Shown: positions 21,624 to 29,875 of the stretch, one piece after another | Layout: each line of letters begins with the position of its first letter | Numbering within the stretch: position 1 is the first letter of the stretch | Origin: a virus | DNA length: 33,994 nucleotides | Virus record (IMG/VR): IMGVR_UViG_3300043435_000741 | Coordinates: 1-33,994 of that record | Direction: 5' to 3' (one strand) | Position numbers and translations under genes: made by a program | The notes under the pieces: model-generated | Database searches by the model: none | Seen by the model: the letters and a program-made list of their open reading frames with translations, nothing else | What the model was told of the DNA's origin: nothing

Positions 21624-22288
21624 ATATCGTGCTGCCTATCATCTAACCAATAGTGCTTTGAGTGAGGCAAAATCGCGCCCGTGTGGGCGTAGATAGGAAA
21701 GCCAAGTGATCTAACGCGCCGGCAAAACTGTAAATCCTCACCAATCCAGTTGCCGTGGATAGGTCCATCCCAAAACCAACACCAATCTTGCCCCTGGTGT
21801 TCATCAGCTTCATCACGCATTTTTTCTAGCACGCTGCGATGAATCAAAAGGCAACCGGTGCCTGCTGCATCTACTTCAAATAGCGAATCTTTATCGTATT
21901 TGTTCAAAGGCAAAAAGCCTTCAGGTGCATCTTGAAAGATTGTTGGAACTGGTTGGGGGTATGGGAACCCTGTTTCAAAACTTGCAAATACTAATCCCGC
22001 CACAATCGGGCGTTCCTTTTCGTGAGCCGCTTCAACCAATTTATCAAAACTTGAAACTGGCAGTTGCTCATCTGAATCCATCATTAAGAGCCAATCAGAT
22101 TTGGTTTCCAAGAATTGCTTAACCAACCGATTGCGTTGCTTTGATAAAAGCCCTGAACCCTTGATTCGCACAAAGGGGCCTAATCGAGATGCCCTAGATT
22201 GAGTAAGTTGAATCAAGCTAAATGCAAACCCGCCATCAACAGTACCTGGATCACAACTACCAATTGAAACTTTATGTGCGCTTTTCAT
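21611..22288 (-). CDS. GT2-like glycosyltransferase (225 aa)
   Basis: This is a probable GT-A glycosyltransferase. The N-terminal part (SIGSCDPGTVDGGFAFSLIQ) leads to LLMMDSDEQ at about 67-75, whose D-x-D binds the metal and nucleotide sugar. A later VDAAGTGCLLIHR and IGEDLQFCRRV (acidic residues before the final helix) match the acceptor and catalytic segments of GT2 enzymes. It sits between the capsid and connector genes, so capsid or tail glycosylation is a fair guess. A second, unrelated GT4 enzyme ends the late unit. GGGGGATT precedes the ATG at 22288. Confidence 0.75.
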   Translation of the reverse strand: MKSAHKVSIGSCDPGTVDGGFAFSLIQLTQSRASRLGPFVRIKGSGLLSKQRNRLVKQFLETKSDWLLMMDSDEQLPVSSFDKLVEAAHEKERPIVAGLVFASFETGFPYPQPVPTIFQDAPEGFLPLNKYDKDSLFEVDAAGTGCLLIHRSVLEKMRDEADEHQGQDWCWFWDGPIHGNWIGEDLQFCRRVRSLGFPIYAHTGAILPHSKHYWLDDRQHDIWNA

Positions 22289-22309
22289 AATCCCCCGATT
22301 AATTGAGAA

Positions 22310-22351
22310 GTGAAGGTTGGGCTAGTTGGGGGAAACTAACCCAACCTTCAC
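22310..22351. terminator. Strong hairpin after the capsid gene
   Basis: GTGAAGGTTGGG-C-TAGTT (22310-22327) pairs with AACTA-A-CCCAACCTTCAC (22334-22351), leaving one non-pair on the plus strand (a GU wobble on the minus transcript). The loop is G-rich. After the stem the minus strand has only TTCTC, but the plus side reads AATTTTT. It may act as a partial terminator or RNA-stability hairpin that lets the capsid be made in excess of downstream genes. Confidence 0.65.
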
Positions 22352-22369
22352 AATTTTTAACTCTCTAGA

Positions 22370-23722
22370 TTAGAAAGTTGGTGCTACCAAACCGGTGCCT
22401 GAAATGATTGAGGCAGCGAGTGGGTAACGCTCTGCTGAGAAGGCACCAAAGCCGTAAACAACAGATTTTACAGTGAGTGAACCAGCGCCTGTTGCATCAA
22501 ATGAGAGTGCAAAAGGTGATCCTGGTTGTTCCCAAAGGTGCATTTCTGGTGCTGCAACGCAGTAGATTTCATCCTGGTTTGTTGCTGCGCCGTATGTTGT
22601 ACCAACATTTGCATCAGTGATAACTGGAAGGCCAAGGATTGTGTAACCTGAGTTGCCATATCCTGGAAGTCCAGCGCCTGCTGCCATTGCGTTCATTGGG
22701 CCATTTCCTGTTGGAACTGCCAATGGGCGGCCTGTTGTGTCGCTTGAAGCAAGAATTGCTGCAAGGCGGCGTGGGTGCATAATCCAGTGTGTTGGAGCGA
22801 TGAAAACATTGCTCTCAATTTGCTGATACGCATCTGCCAACTTTGAGTAGAGAAGTGCAGTTGTAGGTGTTGTTGCAGTGTAAGTGATTGCATTTCCACC
22901 TGAAGCGCGGATTCCCTTGAACTGGCCGTTTGAGCCTGTTCCGTTTAGAACCTGAGCATCAACTGTTGTGTGCCAAGAGCGAATAAGATCTGCTACAACG
23001 AATGTATCAATCCCTGTTCCGCGCTCGATTGCCTGCTTTGATAGATCCTGCTGGCCTGCGATTGTGCGTACAGGAATTGTGAGCAGAGTATCATCAGAAT
23101 CAGTTTCAGAAACTGAAGTGTTTTGTGTTTCCTGAACTGCAGTAGATGTTCCAGTGGTCATACGGCTGATGTTTAGCGTCATACCTGAAGCTGGAAGTGC
23201 GTGCTTTGATGTTGCGAAATCTGCAGTTGGGCGGCCTGCGCGTGCATAAGGTGCAGCGAGATCAACCAAATACTGAGGAACAACTAGGCCCGCAAAGTTT
23301 GATGTATCAACATCACGGCGCTCAATTGATTCTTCGCGTGTGTGGCGTGCTAGGCGCTCTTGCGCTGAGTAATCGCCACGAATCTGAGCAGCGTAAACAT
23401 CCTTAACGAATGAAACATTTGCTTCAGGTGTGTATGTGCGGGCTTCGCGTGTAACTGTTGCTCCGCCTACCTTTGGTGCTACAACTGCTGCAACTGAAGC
23501 GCGAACTTCAGCAGCCTTTGCATCTGCAGCAGCCTGTGTTGAGAACTTTTCAATCTTTGCATCAAGTGCGCGTGCCTCTTCAACGAGAGCATCAACCTTT
23601 TCGGTTTCCTCTGCAGTAAGATCGGTGCGCTCTTCGGCAGCAACTGCCTCTAGAACTGCATCCATTTCAACCTTAACTGCATCACGGCGCTCAAGAGCAA
23701 TATCAAGATATGACTTAGACAT
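22370..23722 (-). CDS. Major capsid protein (HK97 fold, with delta domain)
   Basis: This 450-residue HK97-type capsid precursor has an N-terminal delta/scaffold segment, about 1-110, rich in charged helices (LDIALERRDAVKVEMDAV, ARALDAKIEKFSTQAAADAK), which is normally removed by the prohead protease. The main shell domain follows: VVPQYLVDLAAPYARAG, IAGQQDLSKQAIERG, WIMHPRRLAAILASSD and MHLWEQPGSPFALS. A strong hairpin follows the gene. Gene order with the protease directly upstream is as in HK97-like phages. Confidence 0.93.
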   Translation of the reverse strand: MSKSYLDIALERRDAVKVEMDAVLEAVAAEERTDLTAEETEKVDALVEEARALDAKIEKFSTQAAADAKAAEVRASVAAVVAPKVGGATVTREARTYTPEANVSFVKDVYAAQIRGDYSAQERLARHTREESIERRDVDTSNFAGLVVPQYLVDLAAPYARAGRPTADFATSKHALPASGMTLNISRMTTGTSTAVQETQNTSVSETDSDDTLLTIPVRTIAGQQDLSKQAIERGTGIDTFVVADLIRSWHTTVDAQVLNGTGSNGQFKGIRASGGNAITYTATTPTTALLYSKLADAYQQIESNVFIAPTHWIMHPRRLAAILASSDTTGRPLAVPTGNGPMNAMAAGAGLPGYGNSGYTILGLPVITDANVGTTYGAATNQDEIYCVAAPEMHLWEQPGSPFALSFDATGAGSLTVKSVVYGFGAFSAERYPLAASIISGTGLVAPTF

Positions 23723-23809
23723 TTTTCTCCAATGAGTGTTTTGATTTGTGAGGTGGTGGCGATGCTCTCCACGGCGCTTTTAGGGTGTGGGATTCGCTCC
23801 GGCTTCAAT

Positions 23810-23830
23810 CTGTTAACGCTTTGCTAACAG
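23810..23830. promoter_or_regulatory. Hairpin between protease and capsid genes
   Basis: CTGTTA (23810-23815) pairs with TAACAG (23825-23830) around an inner GC/GC pair and an AAA-type loop, in the 112-nt gap between protease and capsid. No poly-T follows, so a terminator is unlikely. It may mark a promoter or RNA-stability element for the capsid gene. I see no reading frame in this gap. Confidence 0.3.
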
Positions 23831-23834
23831 AAAC

Positions 23835-24956
23835 CTATTTTGTGTTGTTGATAATTGCTTTTGCTAGGCGTAGGGAAATTGAACGGCCTGCAGTAGCGTT
23901 TGAATCTGCCGATTCTAGCTCAAGTTCAGGCTCTTCAACTTCAATTTCCTCTTCAGGCTCTCCACCTGTAAGCATTGCCATCATTTCAACGGCCTTCATA
24001 ATGTAATCGTGGCCTTCGCTTAAATCTTCAAAAATGGTATTTAGCACAACCAAAGATTCGCCTGTTACTTCACGGCCTTCCTTAATTGCTTCAATTGCAT
24101 TGCGTAATGCTTCGCGTGCCTCAACACTTGTTGTTGGGTAGGCAGGATAAGTAACCACTGAAACATCTCCATCTGCTAGTGAAACTTCAGTAAGGGTGCG
24201 AACCGAACGATCATCATTCCACTTTTGGCGAATGACTCGGAAAGCAAAACTCATCTGATCAACATCTCCACGCTCAACCAACTTATACAAATCACGGCCT
24301 TCATTTGTATCTGCAATTACTGCATCCATAAATAGGCCACGCTCATCTTCAGTGAGTGTGAGAGTTCCATTCTTAGTGCGAGCCAAAGGCAAACCTTCGT
24401 GATTTATGAGAAGGCGTACATCCGGTGTTTCGCTCAAAGTCTTGCGAAATGCACCAGGGGCAATTGTTTCTTTGAAAGGTAGGGGAACGCTTGCATCATT
24501 GAATACTGCAGCGTAGCCGCGTAAGCGCATTGTTCCATCTTCAGTTTGGCGTGCTTCAACATCTTGAACTGTAAATGTACGGCGTTCGATTTTTTTGCTC
24601 ATTTTGCTCCTTGAATCGGCTTCAGCATCTAGTGCATCTATCTTGCTTTGCGCCCAGTTTTGCGCTCTATCACTGAAATTGGAATCTCCACCCCACAACA
24701 ACCAGGCAACTAAACCTGCGCCTGGATATTCGGGATCTGATGGATTGTTATTTTTTGGTGCTTGCCCATCAACTTTATGGCGGGCAAACCAGGGTGCCAT
24801 CTTGCGAACTTTGTTATCAGATATATTTCCTGCAGCCATCTCGCGTGCTTCACGCTTTGTGCCTTCAGTTAATCCATCTCCCCCAAAGCCTTCATCTAGG
24901 TATTTCAAACCGCGTGCTGCATTTTCTTGCATATATTCAGGTGCGGAAAATGGCAT
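23835..24956 (-). CDS. HK97 prohead protease fused to an N-terminal helical domain
   Basis: This 373-residue protein has two parts. Residues 1-about 115 form a helical domain (ENAARGLKYLDEGFGGDGLT, KVRKMAPWFARHKVD, VAWLLWGGDS) that is found fused to head proteases in some actinophages. Residues about 119-330 are the HK97 prohead protease (Peptidase_U35), with LLINHEG carrying the catalytic His and VDQMSFAFRV the catalytic Ser. The acidic tail (EPEEEIEVEEPELELE) follows. An internal in-frame ATG at 24602 has a strong AAGGAG site, so a second 255-residue protease form is likely. Start and stop overlap the portal by one base (24956). Confidence 0.85.
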   Translation of the reverse strand: MPFSAPEYMQENAARGLKYLDEGFGGDGLTEGTKREAREMAAGNISDNKVRKMAPWFARHKVDGQAPKNNNPSDPEYPGAGLVAWLLWGGDSNFSDRAQNWAQSKIDALDAEADSRSKMSKKIERRTFTVQDVEARQTEDGTMRLRGYAAVFNDASVPLPFKETIAPGAFRKTLSETPDVRLLINHEGLPLARTKNGTLTLTEDERGLFMDAVIADTNEGRDLYKLVERGDVDQMSFAFRVIRQKWNDDRSVRTLTEVSLADGDVSVVTYPAYPTTSVEAREALRNAIEAIKEGREVTGESLVVLNTIFEDLSEGHDYIMKAVEMMAMLTGGEPEEEIEVEEPELELESADSNATAGRSISLRLAKAIINNTK

Positions 24957-26353
24957 TACTGAACCTCATAAGCGGCTGAAGGATCTGCAGGATCAATTGT
25001 TGCAATTTGCTGCAATTGACTTGAAGGCAATCCGGTGTGCTTCATATCAGGCAAGCCAACTGCCTTAGTTACTGCTGCAGGATCAAAGCCAACCTGAATT
25101 AGACTTGCTGCAATCTCGGTGCGTAGCTTGAGGCCAACATCCTTGGCATCAGTTGCATCAATGTTTTGTAGTGGAACGCGGTACTCATCGCCACTTTCAA
25201 TTGGTGCCATATCCTCGTAAGAGTGAACATCATTGATTGAAAGGAAACCTTCACGCAATCCCTTTGTGTAGGCATCATAACGCTCAATTGTTGTGCCACG
25301 CAGTAGCGCATCTAGGTTAAAGCGAATGAATCCATCAGATTCAGGCAACAATGTTGATAGTGATTGCTCGATTCGCTCCAAGATAGGGCGCAATGAGTGC
25401 TGCACGAATGAAAGGTTTTGTGCTTCAACAGATGCAAAAGACATTGCACCGGCTACAGGGTGGCCTAGTAGCGATAGTGGAACACGGAAAATGCGAGCAA
25501 TTTCTTCAACTGAGAAACGGCGTGTATCTAAAAGTTGAGCATCTTGGGCATTAATCTGAAGTGGAGAGAATGAAGCGCCACCTGAAAGGATGCCAATCTT
25601 GCCTGCTCGGTATGGGCCAGTGTGGCTAATGTTCCAATCACGGGCAATATCTGCTGCCTGCTCTTCAGTCATTTCACCAGGAACTGAGATAACTCCACCT
25701 GGATTAGCAGCGTTACCAAAGTATGAAGCGGCATAGGTATCTGCTGCCATTGCAGAGCCAATTGTTGTACGGCAAGCCGCAATTGGGCTTAGGCCATAAC
25801 GCTGCCCTGGTAAACGGAAATCAGGGATGTGCATAATCTCGCGGCCATCAAGAATTTGCTCGTAAGTTCCCCCGCCTTCAATGCGAATCTTTACATAATA
25901 AATTAAAGGTTCACCTGGGCCACGGCGTTCAATGCGAACATAACGCGGATCAATAACATATAACTCTTTTACATCGCCCATATCATCGCGCACTGTAAGA
26001 ATGTAAGCGTTGCCTTCAAGTTTAAATGAAGTAACAATTTGCTCATAGAACTCAAGGCGTGTTGTTTCAGGGTTAGGGCGGGCAACCCATTCAGGCTGAT
26101 CGCCATAAACAGTTGCATAAGGCAGGCGATTACGGCCACGGCGCACATAAGCGGCAACCGGTAATGAGCTAACTGTATCTGCAAGCAAGCGAACGCAGGC
26201 ATAAACAGTGGACATACGAATAGCAGATTCAGAATCTACAACAACGCCTGCGAGTGTTTCAAAGGCAGGGCGGCCTGGAATCAATGGTTCGATATATTGA
26301 TTGTTAGCACGCTTTTCGCCTGATGCGTTGCTAAGGCGCTTAGATAAACTCAT
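24956..26353 (-). CDS. Portal protein (HK97 family, 465 aa)
   Basis: Typical HK97-type portal: MSTVYACVRLLADTVSSLPV near 47-66, then LYVIDPRYVRIERRGPGE, RLPGQRYGLSPIAACRTT and the clip region. The ring of twelve subunits forms the DNA gate at the capsid vertex. It overlaps the small membrane gene before it by one base (TAATG) and the protease after it by one base. Confidence 0.9.
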   Translation of the reverse strand: MSLSKRLSNASGEKRANNQYIEPLIPGRPAFETLAGVVVDSESAIRMSTVYACVRLLADTVSSLPVAAYVRRGRNRLPYATVYGDQPEWVARPNPETTRLEFYEQIVTSFKLEGNAYILTVRDDMGDVKELYVIDPRYVRIERRGPGEPLIYYVKIRIEGGGTYEQILDGREIMHIPDFRLPGQRYGLSPIAACRTTIGSAMAADTYAASYFGNAANPGGVISVPGEMTEEQAADIARDWNISHTGPYRAGKIGILSGGASFSPLQINAQDAQLLDTRRFSVEEIARIFRVPLSLLGHPVAGAMSFASVEAQNLSFVQHSLRPILERIEQSLSTLLPESDGFIRFNLDALLRGTTIERYDAYTKGLREGFLSINDVHSYEDMAPIESGDEYRVPLQNIDATDAKDVGLKLRTEIAASLIQVGFDPAAVTKAVGLPDMKHTGLPSSQLQQIATIDPADPSAAYEVQ

Positions 26354-26493
26354 TAGTTAGCCTTTTCTGTTAACCATACTAGAAAACTACCTGAAATAAT
26401 CAAAGCAAGAGGAACTGAAACCATTGCAAGCCCAGTTGTAACCAGTGTTACCCCAATGATTTCTACTGTAACTGATAGATCAATCTTTTTCAT
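26353..26493 (-). CDS. Small membrane protein between terminase and portal (46 aa)
   Basis: ATG 26493 has GGGAGC upstream. The product starts with a short charged segment (KKIDLSVT), has one hydrophobic span (about 10-40, IIGVTLVTTGLAMVSVPLA, LIISGSFLVW) that could form one long or two short membrane helices, and ends TEKAN. The stop overlaps the portal start. Membrane proteins are not usual in this slot. No family recognised. Confidence 0.65.
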   Translation of the reverse strand: MKKIDLSVTVEIIGVTLVTTGLAMVSVPLALIISGSFLVWLTEKAN

Positions 26494-26501
26494 TTTGCTC
26501 C

Positions 26502-28046
26502 CTATACCTGAATTGAAAAGAATCTTGCCACCGGTGCAGGTGGTTCAGCCGGTTGTGTGGCTCGGTCATACCCAAAGATTGATGCAACTGCAGCATCCAC
26601 CTTGCGCCTACTACTAGCTTTGGCAACCATAACACCCCTACTTGATTGTTTTGTTACGCAGTTGGCTATGTGTCGGGCAAGCCTTTCATCTCCATCGTGT
26701 GTGAAAGATTCATTAACTACTGCCTCATAAAACTTTTGTGTTGCCGGCACCATATTTTGCGCTGAGTTGGGATAGGAAACTACAGGCAAACCCTCTTCAT
26801 CCAAAACCATAAAAGTACGCTGCCAACGCGCAGGATCAAAAACAATTTCCTTTACATTGAAGCGTTCATCTCTGAAAGTATCAACAATGGTTTGTTCAAC
26901 CTCGGCAACGGGGATATGCCAACCCTGTTCAGCATCATCTGGGCGTTCCCATAAGCCAACAACCATCAAGTGTGGCTTTTCTCCACCCAATAACCAGGCA
27001 ACTAGCGCGGTTGAGTCATTAGAAAAGGCACCATCAAAGGCAAGAATTACATCCTCGCCGGCTTCAGGAAATCTATCTTTATCAACTAACGCTTCCCAAG
27101 CGCCTGTTGGTAGCCAAGCAACTGAAGTATTTACAAAACAGTTGAGGCGCTTTGTGCGAAATTCAGCTTCAGGTGTACGCAAAACTGCGCTTTGCATTTC
27201 CTCTGCATCGAGCAAATCGTTGTATCCGGGATTTGCCTCAAGCCAAAGTGATTGATCCCGGTGATCGCCTTCAGGCGTTGTTGGCTCCCACCACGAAAAG
27301 AAAAATGAAGGATCCTTTGTTTCACCCTTAACAACCTTTTGGCCGTATTGGTAAAGCGAGTAGCAAAGAGAATCTTGGCCATTGCTTTGAGTCTTTACAC
27401 CTGCAGTTGTGATGCCCAGGAGAAGTGAATCGGCACGCGCACCACCTGCAAGTGAAAGCACATTCCAAAGTTCCCAAGATGGTTGGGCGTGAACTTCATC
27501 AAAGATTACTAGCGGTGAAGGGTTCAAACCCTCTTTTGAGTAAGCCTCTGCAGATAGTACGCGGTAAACGCTGCCCTTATCTTTGAACTCAATGGCATCG
27601 CGGTACAAAGTGAACATTGAAGATAACTCTTCATCTAACTCAATCATTCGCTTAGCAGTGCCAAAAACAATTCGTGCCTGATCTCTATCAGCAGCACAAG
27701 AATAAATTTCAGATCCGTTGCCGCCCATTGTTAAACCGGCCAAGCCCATTGAAGCGGCTAGTGCGCTCTTTCCATTCTTCCGGCTCATCCCGATTAGGGC
27801 GGTGCGGTGTCGAAACCTGCCATCTTCACGGCGGGCTAAGGTGTGGCGCAGTAACTCTTTTTGCCAGGGGCGCAGTTGTAATAACTTGCCGGCAGGTGAG
27901 GCCACTGAATCTTTGGTTACTCTACAAACGGCCTCTGCAAACTCGGCGTATAAATCGCCATCACCGCGTTCAATATCCTCAATAGGAACTTCAGTTAACC
28001 AGCGCGGTGGCCATCCTGCAATATCAGCCATTTCTCTTTTGCTCAA
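26502..28046 (-). CDS. terL: Terminase large subunit (514 aa)
   Basis: Packaging motor: ATPase part with a Walker A-like GMSRKNGKS (86-94) and Walker B LVIFDE (179-184), then a nuclease part with VILAFDGAFSNDS (metal Asp), IVFDPARW and SSRRKVDAAVAS (last acidic cluster). The start at 28046 is a TTG with GAGG six bases upstream. An ATG at 28031 (MADIAGWPPRW) overlaps the small-subunit stop as ATGgcTGA and is the alternative. It works with the small subunit encoded just upstream. Confidence 0.92.
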   Translation of the reverse strand: MSKREMADIAGWPPRWLTEVPIEDIERGDGDLYAEFAEAVCRVTKDSVASPAGKLLQLRPWQKELLRHTLARREDGRFRHRTALIGMSRKNGKSALAASMGLAGLTMGGNGSEIYSCAADRDQARIVFGTAKRMIELDEELSSMFTLYRDAIEFKDKGSVYRVLSAEAYSKEGLNPSPLVIFDEVHAQPSWELWNVLSLAGGARADSLLLGITTAGVKTQSNGQDSLCYSLYQYGQKVVKGETKDPSFFFSWWEPTTPEGDHRDQSLWLEANPGYNDLLDAEEMQSAVLRTPEAEFRTKRLNCFVNTSVAWLPTGAWEALVDKDRFPEAGEDVILAFDGAFSNDSTALVAWLLGGEKPHLMVVGLWERPDDAEQGWHIPVAEVEQTIVDTFRDERFNVKEIVFDPARWQRTFMVLDEEGLPVVSYPNSAQNMVPATQKFYEAVVNESFTHDGDERLARHIANCVTKQSSRGVMVAKASSRRKVDAAVASIFGYDRATQPAEPPAPVARFFSIQV

Positions 28047-28491
28047 GTAAAGCCTCTAACTTGCCTTTGGCCTTAACTTCAGCAACCCCCAACTTACTGC
28101 GATCCGTTGGCGTGAGGCCAAGCAAGGAAAGCAATTTAACAATATCGTTTTCTACAGTGTTGAGCATCCCAAACAAAGGGTTGGCGTAGGCATAACCCTT
28201 ATCTGTATAAAGCACATAATCAGTAGCAGCCAACTTTTCTTTTAGCTCGTACTTTTTATCCATCTTTTCGCAGAGTTCAACTAGCAACCTGGCATCAGTG
28301 TTTGCTATCCAGGGTGCCATTGCTCGAACATCTAGCCACATCTTTTGGCCTGCATCGCTAAGGTGCAAAGGCGCATCGCTCTTGATTTGAGGCAAGGCAA
28401 TTACATTTTTGGAATCAGGCAATGGGCGTTGCCCAGGGTTTCCTGTTTTGCGCTTTTGCTCAATTGGCTTGCGCGGTCTGCCTGCAGTCAT
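28024..28491 (-). CDS. terS: Terminase small subunit (P27 family, 155 aa)
   Basis: The start TAGRPRKPIEQKRKTGNPGQ is the P27-type small-terminase signature, followed by a helical core (LVELCEKMDKKYELKEKLAA) and a C-terminal helix for TerL contact. It recognises phage DNA for packaging. It overlaps the nuclease gene upstream by 32 nt. Confidence 0.88.
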   Translation of the reverse strand: MTAGRPRKPIEQKRKTGNPGQRPLPDSKNVIALPQIKSDAPLHLSDAGQKMWLDVRAMAPWIANTDARLLVELCEKMDKKYELKEKLAATDYVLYTDKGYAYANPLFGMLNTVENDIVKLLSLLGLTPTDRSKLGVAEVKAKGKLEALLEQKRNG

Positions 28492-28906
28492 TGTTATCCA
28501 TTTCGCTTAGTAACCTACCGCCCCCGGCCAGGTTGATTGCTTTGCTTATTGGTAGGTATCCAACAACTTTATTTATTGTGTTGGCATTTGAAAAATCAGT
28601 GGTTGATGGCATCGGTTCACTTTGCCAAACAATTTCTTGGCTAGAAAGATTCCAGCCATAAATCCCAAGCGGGGTTGAGTTGATATACACCGCCTGGTAG
28701 TTCAAGGTTTTAGCTTTAGAAACCAAAGCATCAAACTTATGTTTCTCAATCAACAGTTCGTTGTAGTGCGAGCGCCTGCATTTGAGTTCAATAATCAAAC
28801 CGCGCTCATCGCTTACGCAGTCTGCACGATCAAATTGGCCTGGGCTTTTTTTCAAATCGCGCAGGTAGTTAGTTTGCAAAAACTGCAACAGTTCCAATTC
28901 GGACAT
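28460..28906 (-). CDS. PD-(D/E)XK nuclease-like protein (148 aa)
   Basis: From the ATG at 28906, Asp26 or Asp29 in FDRADC and LIIELKCRR (Glu40-x-Lys42) give a D...ExK nuclease core, followed by an aromatic C-terminal half (YQAVYINSTPLGIYGWNL). I prefer this start because a G-run lies about 12 nt upstream; a longer frame reaches 28978. The family is often found near terminase or tail genes in actinophages. It could be a packaging-linked or host-DNA nuclease. It overlaps the small terminase. Confidence 0.65.
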   Translation of the reverse strand: MSELELLQFLQTNYLRDLKKSPGQFDRADCVSDERGLIIELKCRRSHYNELLIEKHKFDALVSKAKTLNYQAVYINSTPLGIYGWNLSSQEIVWQSEPMPSTTDFSNANTINKVVGYLPISKAINLAGGGRLLSEMDNNDCRQTAQAN

Positions 28907-28994
28907 TTGGCGCAAACCCCCCAACTTGAATTTCGCAGAGAACTGCGTTCTCAGGGCATCGGGGTTTATATGGTGCAAATCAAGCGCACTTTTA

Positions 28995-29024
28995 CCCCGT
29001 ACGGGGGATGGCCACCGGGGGGGG
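28995..29024. other. G-rich palindromic site (packaging/cos candidate)
   Basis: CCCCGTACGGGG (28995-29006) is a perfect 12-bp palindrome, followed by a run of eight Gs (29017-29024), in the noncoding gap between the HNH gene and the PD-(D/E)XK gene just before the terminases. cos sites of actinophages tend to be GC-rich and near an HNH-terminase pair. No direct cutting evidence is visible. Confidence 0.3.
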
Positions 29025-29039
29025 TATTTGTATGCTTGT

Positions 29040-29345
29040 TTAACTATTTCCCTTTTGCGAATTGTGAAAGCGACACAACACCCGTAGGTTGCTTATCTCT
29101 AAGCGCAGATAGGGTGCATCCCCCAAGGGGATAATGTGATCAACTGTTAAATCTTTATTGGTGCAACCTTGTATGGAGCAATACGGCTGCTGCGCTCTAA
29201 GTTGTTTGCTTAATTTATTCCAAGCATAATCATAACCTCTTTGTGTGCGGGTTGGCCTACCCCTATCCAGTATGCGCTTACATTCAACACATCGAGAGGC
29301 ACGCACTACCTTGCCACATCCAGCACACGGCCTAGGTAATACCAT
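29040..29345 (-). CDS. HNH endonuclease (101 aa)
   Basis: Two Cys pairs (CAGC 7-10, CVEC 19-22) and a later Cys/His set flank an HNH core: DHIIPL (69-74), Asn86 in LEISNLRVLCRFHN and His94. HNH proteins next to the terminase help phage packaging by nicking at cos or assisting TerL. It overlaps the endonuclease VII-like gene by 14 nt. Confidence 0.88.
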   Translation of the reverse strand: MVLPRPCAGCGKVVRASRCVECKRILDRGRPTRTQRGYDYAWNKLSKQLRAQQPYCSIQGCTNKDLTVDHIIPLGDAPYLRLEISNLRVLCRFHNSQKGNS

Positions 29346-29706
29346 CGTGCTTTTCCAAATACTCTATTGCATAAGATAGAAACACAACTGAATCTTTGAA
29401 TTGTCCTAAGCCAAGATTGCAGTTATTGCACAACAAACCTCTAACAGTGTTTGTTTCGTGATTATGATCTACTGCTAATTGCTTGGGTAATTCATCCCCA
29501 TTAATTCCACAAATCCCGCAAGAGTAGCTTTGTTCCTCAAGCAAATCTTTTCGATGAGTTGATGTAATGTGTGTAGCTCTCTTGTGTTTGTTTCTGCAGT
29601 CATTGCAAGTAGTTCGCCTATTGTTCGGTGTGCGCTTATCTTTGTGATAATCAGTTAGCGGTTTATCAATATTGCATTTCTTGCACACCTGATAGTTATT
29701 CGTCAT
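29332..29706 (-). CDS. Endonuclease VII-like recombination nuclease (124 aa)
   Basis: CKKC (8-11) and CNDC (34-37) form a zinc site. CGIC (63-66), AVDHNHETNTVRGLLC (78-93) and CNNCNLGLGQFKD are the conserved Endonuclease VII (T4 gp49-like) region; Asp80 and His81-His83 are the catalytic set. It resolves branched DNA during packaging. It starts inside the end of the small gene upstream (11-nt overlap). Confidence 0.88.
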   Translation of the reverse strand: MTNNYQVCKKCNIDKPLTDYHKDKRTPNNRRTTCNDCRNKHKRATHITSTHRKDLLEEQSYSCGICGINGDELPKQLAVDHNHETNTVRGLLCNNCNLGLGQFKDSVVFLSYAIEYLEKHDGIT

Positions 29707-29875
29707 CCTCGGCTAATGTTTCATATTGTTCAGTTGAAACAAAGTATTCTTTGTAGGCAGTCAATGCAGAGATAGTTGCACGATTAAGTAATGTATCTAT
29801 TCCATCAAAGGATAGAACTGAATCTGTTGTTATCTCAGTTGTTACATCACCGATGCTAACCGAAATATTGATCAT
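29696..29875 (-). CDS. Small acidic hypothetical protein (59 aa)
   Basis: ATG 29875 shares ATGA with the gene before. The product (NISVSIGDVTTEITTDSVL, SFDGIDTLLNRATISALTAY, ending YETLAEDDE) is acidic with a likely beta-hairpin then helix. No family recognised. It lies early in the late unit and its stop region overlaps the Endonuclease VII start. Confidence 0.65.
   Translation of the reverse strand: MINISVSIGDVTTEITTDSVLSFDGIDTLLNRATISALTAYKEYFVSTEQYETLAEDDE

Noticed and set aside
24595-25068. 157-residue plus-strand frame opposite the protease/portal junction
   Set aside because: Antisense to strong portal and protease coding with no supporting motif.
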